Source of the DNA: an uncultured Sphingomonadales bacterium
GTDB lineage: Bacteria; Pseudomonadota; Alphaproteobacteria; Sphingomonadales; Sphingomonadaceae
Length of the DNA stretch: 9,277 nucleotides
Direction of reading: 5' to 3'
NCBI GenBank assembly: GCA_937898535.1
Contig: CALDKP010000327.1
Span: 1-9,277 of the forward strand
The notes beneath the pieces are model-generated. The model ran no database searches, was not told where the DNA came from, and saw nothing but the letters and a program-made list of their open reading frames with translations. The translations under genes and the position numbers were made by a program. Shown here piece by piece: positions 6,285 through 9,277 of this stretch (the first letter of the stretch is position 1; each line of letters opens with the position of its first letter).

Positions 6285-7418
6285 ATGGCGTTGCGTATGC
6301 AAGAGGATACGCGTTTCGGTCTGGATAGGAAGACACGCCTGCTGGGGCCAGTGAGACTGGACAGCGGCGCTGAATTTGCGCCTGTCGATATCGCCTATGA
6401 AACCTATGGCGCATTAAACGCCGATAAATCGAACGCCATTCTCATCTGCCATGCACTGACCGGCGACCAATATGTGGCGTCCACGCATCCTGTGACCGGC
6501 AAGGACGGCTGGTGGACGCGAATGGTAGGGCCAGGCAAGCCCATCGACCCCGCACGGCATTGTATCATAAGCATCAACGTCATGGGCAGTTGCATGGGAT
6601 CTTCGGGACCCGCCAGCATCGACCCTACAACGGGCGCAGCTTACGCTATGGGCTTTCCCGTCATCACCATCCCCGACATGGTGCGCGCGCAGGCGCTCTT
6701 GCTTGACCATCTGGGCATCGAAACGCTTCAGGCCATCGTTGGCGGATCAATGGGCGGCATGCAGGTTTTAAGCTGGGCAGCCTTATATCCCGACCGCGTG
6801 AAGTCTGCCGTCGTGATTGCGTCCACCGCCCGCCATTCCGCGCAAAATATCGCCTTTCACGAGGTCGGGCGTCAGGCCATCATGGCAGACCCGCGTTGGA
6901 ACAATGGCGCGTATTATGGCCACGAGGCGCCATCATCGGGCCTCGCCGTTGCCCGTATGGCTGCGCACATCACCTATCTTTCGGAGGCAGGCCTCACCGA
7001 GAAATTTGGCCGCCGCCTGCAAAACCGCGATGCCAAAAGCTTCGGATTTGATGCCGATTTTCAGGTTGAAAGCTATTTGCGTTATCAAGGTCTTAGCTTT
7101 GTCGACCGCTTTGATGCCAACAGCTATCTCTACATCACGCGCGCGATGGACTATTTTGATCTCGCCGAACCACATGATGGCGTTCTGGCGCGGGCATTTG
7201 CAGGCACAAAGACACGCTTTTGCCTGATCAGTTTTGACAGTGACTGGTTATATCCGACCGCAGAATCGCGGCGCATTGTCCATGCGTTGAACGCCGCCGG
7301 CGCTGCGGTCAGTTTCGTTGAGCTATCAAGCCCGTTTGGCCATGATGCCTTTTTGCTTGAAGCGCCGGAGATGAACCGCATCGTGGACGGTTTCTTGCGC
7401 GCGGGAGAGCAATCATGA
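6285..7418 (+). CDS. metX: Homoserine O-acyltransferase MetX
   Basis: MetX is an alpha/beta-hydrolase-fold enzyme that activates homoserine by acylation for methionine synthesis. The 377-residue protein has the HALTGDQY block (56-63), the INVMGSCMGSSGP stretch (97-109), the nucleophile elbow GGSMGG with Ser155, a catalytic Asp320 in SFDSDWL and His353 in FGHDAF. The Asp-His spacing of 33 matches characterised members. Length and motifs indicate a complete enzyme. The acyl donor is not settled: the MetX family contains both acetyl- and succinyl-CoA users, and some proteobacterial MetX working with MetW use succinyl-CoA. The start could be 6285 or the ATG at 6297; neither has a visible Shine-Dalgarno site. 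It is divergent from hisC and overlaps metW by four bases. Confidence 0.94.
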   Translation: MALRMQEDTRFGLDRKTRLLGPVRLDSGAEFAPVDIAYETYGALNADKSNAILICHALTGDQYVASTHPVTGKDGWWTRMVGPGKPIDPARHCIISINVMGSCMGSSGPASIDPTTGAAYAMGFPVITIPDMVRAQALLLDHLGIETLQAIVGGSMGGMQVLSWAALYPDRVKSAVVIASTARHSAQNIAFHEVGRQAIMADPRWNNGAYYGHEAPSSGLAVARMAAHITYLSEAGLTEKFGRRLQNRDAKSFGFDADFQVESYLRYQGLSFVDRFDANSYLYITRAMDYFDLAEPHDGVLARAFAGTKTRFCLISFDSDWLYPTAESRRIVHALNAAGAAVSFVELSSPFGHDAFLLEAPEMNRIVDGFLRAGEQS

Positions 7419-8008
7419 GCGCACTTCGCCCTGACCTTGCCATCATCGCCCGCGAAGTCCGCGCGACAGCCCGTGTGCTTGATGTTGGTTGCGGTGACGG
7501 GCAGTTGATGGCGGCGTTACGTGATACCAAAAATGTGGACGCCCGCGGTCTTGAGTTGAATGCGCACGATGTTGCGACCGCCGTATCCCGGGGCCTATCG
7601 GTCATTCAAGGCGATGCCGACACCGATTTGGCTGAATATCCAGACGGCAGCTTTGATTATGCTATTCTCAGCCAGACGTTGCAGACGACCAAAAGACCTG
7701 ATCTGGTTCTCGACCATCTGGTCCGAATCGGGCGTGAGGCATTTGTCTCCTTCCCCAACTTTGCCCAGTGGCGGATCCGTTTTGCCCATATGTTTGGCGG
7801 GCGGATGCCCGTTACCAAGCAACTTCCACACCTCTGGTACGACACACCCAATATCCACCATGTGACCATCGAGGATTTCCGAAGCTTGTTACACGACCGG
7901 AATATCGAGATTGAAGGCCAGTGGTTTCTATCTGGAAACAAGCCCCGCGCCGATCGGTTCGCCAACCTGCTGGCGCAACATGCTGTGTTCAAGCTGCGCC
8001 GGAAATAG
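7415..8008 (+). CDS. metW: Methionine biosynthesis protein MetW
   Basis: MetW is a small class I methyltransferase-like protein that accompanies MetX in many proteobacteria and is needed for full homoserine acylation activity in Pseudomonas-type pathways. Its own catalytic activity, if any, is not established. The 197-residue protein has the SAM-binding glycine motif VLDVGCGDGQ (21-30), an acidic strand-2 end LELN (46-49), the QGDAD segment (65-69), and the MetW-specific blocks FPNFAQWR (113-120) and HLWYDTPNIHHVTIEDF (139-155). A good Shine-Dalgarno sequence, GGGAGA (7403-7408), precedes the ATG by six bases inside the end of metX, and the ATGA overlap marks a coupled two-gene operon. Confidence 0.95.
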   Translation: MSALRPDLAIIAREVRATARVLDVGCGDGQLMAALRDTKNVDARGLELNAHDVATAVSRGLSVIQGDADTDLAEYPDGSFDYAILSQTLQTTKRPDLVLDHLVRIGREAFVSFPNFAQWRIRFAHMFGGRMPVTKQLPHLWYDTPNIHHVTIEDFRSLLHDRNIEIEGQWFLSGNKPRADRFANLLAQHAVFKLRRK

Positions 8009-8041
8009 CCCAACGTCGAAAAGATGCGCCGGCATTGCGTC

Positions 8042-8053
8042 GGCCATATGGCC
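8042..8053. terminator. Palindrome between convergent genes, weak terminator candidate
   Basis: GGCCATATGGCC is a perfect 12-base palindrome in the 47-bp gap between the end of metW (8008) and the end of the minus-strand small gene (8056). On the plus strand it is followed by only three T residues, so it is at best a weak intrinsic terminator. It is the only symmetrical element I see where both transcripts should end. Confidence 0.3.
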
Positions 8054-8055
8054 TT

Positions 8056-8265
8056 TCAGTAAAACTCAACCAGCGGCTTGGCTTCACGCACACTGATTTG
8101 GCGATCCTGTTTTGGCGCCCTTTGCGCGACCACGGCAGGTGCAATCCGTTCTGCCTGAACGATTGTCACTGTCGCCGTTGCAATCCGAACAGCGCCGCTC
8201 CGTTGGGCTGGGCCTCCAGCGGCAGTTGCTGCTGCGACAAGCATAAGGAGTGCGTTCAGAATCAT
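8056..8265 (-). CDS. Small predicted exported protein, unknown function
   Basis: The 69-residue product begins MILNALLMLVAAATAAGG, a hydrophobic run like a signal peptide without a marked basic n-region; cleavage might fall near residues 16-20. The remainder is short, polar and basic, without cysteines, ending KPLVEFY. Small secreted proteins of this design (hydrophobic leader, about 45-residue mature part ending in an acidic-aromatic tail) occur in sphingomonads, but I cannot name a family or function. No Shine-Dalgarno site is visible before the ATG. It is convergent with metW, separated by 47 bases, and appears to be a single-gene unit. Support comes from the leader and placement only, so this is a moderate call. 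Confidence 0.55.
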   Translation of the reverse strand: MILNALLMLVAAATAAGGPAQRSGAVRIATATVTIVQAERIAPAVVAQRAPKQDRQISVREAKPLVEFY

Positions 8266-8472
8266 GCCATAGTAAACAACCCATTTACCAATGCGGGCAA
8301 GAATTAATGAAGGTGATTAGCGGTGCCATTGCCGTAAAATACGGCCAATCACCGGCCAAGCTTATTCATGTGCCGATTTGCGACAATGCCCCGGCTCTTT
8401 CTAAACCGATAAAGGCTGTTGCGCAGGCCACCGGGCTTTGCTAGTGGCCCCCTCCTACCTGTCGAGGCGCGT
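8266..8472. other. Intergenic stretch with a doubtful 45-codon plus-strand frame
   Basis: The 207 bases between the small exported protein and tRNA-Leu hold no recognised gene. A plus-strand frame from ATG 8307 to TAG 8442-8444 encodes 45 residues (MKVISGAIAVKYGQSPAKLI onwards, ending ATGLC). It has no convincing ribosome site and I do not recognise it; it could be a chance frame or the leftover N-terminus of a gene. The last 28 bases (8445-8472) must contain or follow the tRNA-Leu promoter, but no convincing -35/-10 pair is seen. Confidence 0.3.
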
Positions 8473-8559
8473 GCGGCCATGGCGGAATTGGTAGACGCGC
8501 AACGTTGAGGTCGTTGTGGGCGAAAGCCCGTGGAAGTTCGAGTCTTCTTGGCCGCACCA
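8473..8559 (+). tRNA. tRNA-Leu (anticodon GAG)
   Basis: A complete class II tRNA folds here. The acceptor stem GCGGCCA pairs with TGGCCGC, followed by A and an encoded CCA (8557-8559). The D arm is GCG/CGC around GAATTGGTAGA. The anticodon stem CAACG/CGTTG encloses TTGAGGT, giving anticodon GAG, which reads the leucine codons CUC and CUU. The long variable arm contains GGGC-GAAA-GCCC, diagnostic of Leu/Ser-type tRNAs, and the T arm is GGAAG-TTCGAGT-CTTCT. The 3' end is intact. Confidence 0.97.
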
Positions 8560-8681
8560 GACAGTCTGCATTCCTCACCCAGACATTCAAAAACCAGCCC
8601 TCAGGCAGCTCTCAAAAGGGCCAGTTTTGGCTAGGTTCTTTGATTTTCGCTATGGGCGAAGCGAGCTCGTGAGTATCTGAT
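8560..8681. other. Noncoding gap between tRNA-Leu and the recombinase-like remnant
   Basis: These 122 bases contain no tRNA, no clear terminator with a T-run and no recognisable gene. I looked for a repeat of the tRNA-Leu 3' end here and further right, as would be left by an element integrated in the tRNA, and found none within the window. Confidence 0.5.
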
Positions 8682-8960
8682 TTAGAGGGCCTGAGACCCA
8701 CAATTGGCACCTGCGTCTCCGGCATCAATTTTTCGCAAGTCCCAGAAAATCTTGCTTGGCAGGGCTGAATGGAGATACTCCGCCGGCGCAGCCTGTTTGG
8801 CGGCGAATATAGCGAGGAGACCTTTAGGAGCCACGAAAGATCGCTCAATGAGTTTCGCGAGGTGCTTGTGACACCGCCCATGCGCCTTTGCGATTGCTAC
8901 AAGCGACAAGGTAGGGTTGTCTGTAAAAAACCTGCGGGCTTCGAACGCCGCTGCGCACAA
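8682..8960 (-). pseudogene. Fragment resembling the C-terminal end of a serine recombinase
   Basis: In this minus-strand frame about 85 residues, including the stretch RRFFTDNPTLSLVAIAKAHG, HKHLAKLIERSFVAP and LPSKIFWDLRKI, resemble the C-terminal region of large serine recombinases. There a helix-turn-helix-like segment is typically followed by a leucine-phenylalanine-alanine-proline motif and then a leucine-proline...tryptophan motif. There is no resolvase catalytic domain, no zinc ribbon and no normal start: the frame is closed by a TGA at 8970-8972 just upstream and its only start would be TTG at 8960. The fragment therefore cannot be an active recombinase. It overlaps the truncated permease in a different frame. 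Family assignment is by pattern memory and is moderate. Confidence 0.5.
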
Positions 8961-9277
8961 AATAGTGGATCACCGGAGGCCCCGGAATCGCTGTGAATGC
9001 ACCCAGAAGTCCCTTAAGAAAACCCGTAAGAATGGCGGGCAGCGTGCCCGCAGGCGGCAGCGGCGAACGTGGCAATATGATCACGAAAAAGGCAAACATC
9101 GCAATAATTGCGATGGCGATCCGCGACACGTCGTCAGGGGTCTGAAACAGCAAATATAGTCCAAGCGGCGTTGCCGCGATGGTCGCAACGGTCATTGTCA
9201 CGATCAATGGCTTGTCAACATTGCGCCACGCCGCACGATATCCCATCAGGCCAGCGAGGCACCCGATCAATATTGCC
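8845..9277 (-). pseudogene. Truncated TauE/SafE-family membrane permease, runs off window
   Basis: The frame enters from the right edge (no stop before 9277; the TTG at 9270 is not needed as start). It reads as a TauE/SafE-type anion exporter: LAGLMGYRAAWRNVDK, hydrophobic segments at roughly 21-42, 51-66 and 80-105 counted from 9270, and the family block GFLKGLLGAFTAIPGPPVIHYF. Resemblance continues to RSGV, ending at 8944. After that the frame gives about 32 unrelated residues (RSPQVFYRQP onward) to a TGA at 8845-8847, while a different frame carries recombinase-like sequence. The remaining C-terminal membrane helices expected of the family are absent. Most likely the gene was cut by a recombination or insertion event; an assembly chimera is the alternative. 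TauE/SafE members are linked to sulfite, sulfoacetate or organosulfur export; the substrate here is unknown. Confidence 0.7.

Noticed and set aside
8558..8568. CAGAC-A-GTCTG symmetry at the tRNA-Leu 3' end
   Set aside because: Arms separated by one base cannot form a normal hairpin, and no T-run follows, so it is not called a terminator or an attachment site.
8612..8881. 89-codon minus-strand frame overlapping the recombinase-like fragment
   Set aside because: It lacks a recognisable domain and competes with the frame that carries the recombinase-like pattern. I could not decide whether its tail (EKLMPETQVPIVGLR) belongs to an older gene, so it is not annotated.
1..9277. CRISPR arrays, insertion-sequence ends, toxin-antitoxin pairs, biosynthetic or defence genes
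   Set aside because: Reading both strands I found no spaced direct repeats, no complete transposase and no defence or toxin motifs.

Overview
The window looks like ordinary chromosomal core sequence from an alphaproteobacterium, most likely a sphingomonad (Sphingomonadales). The grounds are the gene order (zinc-ribbon protein / ftsE-ftsX-ydcF-plsC / tyrA-hisC / metX-metW), the protein styles (for example the LAAERIGW stretch in HisC) and a moderate GC content judged by eye. Genus cannot be fixed from sequence alone. The first 30 bases match the 3' part of the standard Illumina TruSeq read-1 adapter, so this is an assembled contig end with untrimmed adapter, not genome.

Layout. 1-30: adapter. 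31-119: no confident gene. 120-195 (-): tRNA-Thr(CGU) with a possible promoter behind it. 305-1222 (-): membrane-anchored zinc-ribbon (MJ0042-type) protein with a hairpin just after its stop. 1360-4186 (+): a tightly packed envelope operon ftsE-ftsX-ydcF-plsC; the first three genes overlap by 1-4 bases and plsC follows 3 bases after ydcF. 4183-6185 (-): an amino-acid operon transcribed hisC then tyrA, whose last stop codon overlaps that of plsC on a shared TTAA. 6285-8008 (+): metX-metW, overlapping by 4 bases and divergent from hisC across a 99-bp gap that holds a perfect inverted repeat. 8056-8265 (-): a small predicted exported protein convergent with metW. 8473-8559 (+): tRNA-Leu(GAG). 8682-9277 (-): a broken region where a TauE/SafE-family permease gene, running in from the window edge, is cut off after a conserved segment and followed by sequence resembling the C-terminal end of a serine recombinase in another frame.

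Functionally, FtsEX regulates division-site peptidoglycan hydrolysis, PlsC makes phosphatidic acid and YdcF is an envelope-associated DUF218 protein, so the plus-strand operon is an envelope/division unit. HisC and TyrA together supply transamination and dehydrogenation for tyrosine (and HisC for histidine). MetX and MetW start the homoserine branch of methionine synthesis.

I see no undescribed defence, mobile or secondary-metabolite system. The parts most worth a second look are the permease/recombinase junction beside tRNA-Leu, the inverted repeat between hisC and metX, and the adapter at the left end.
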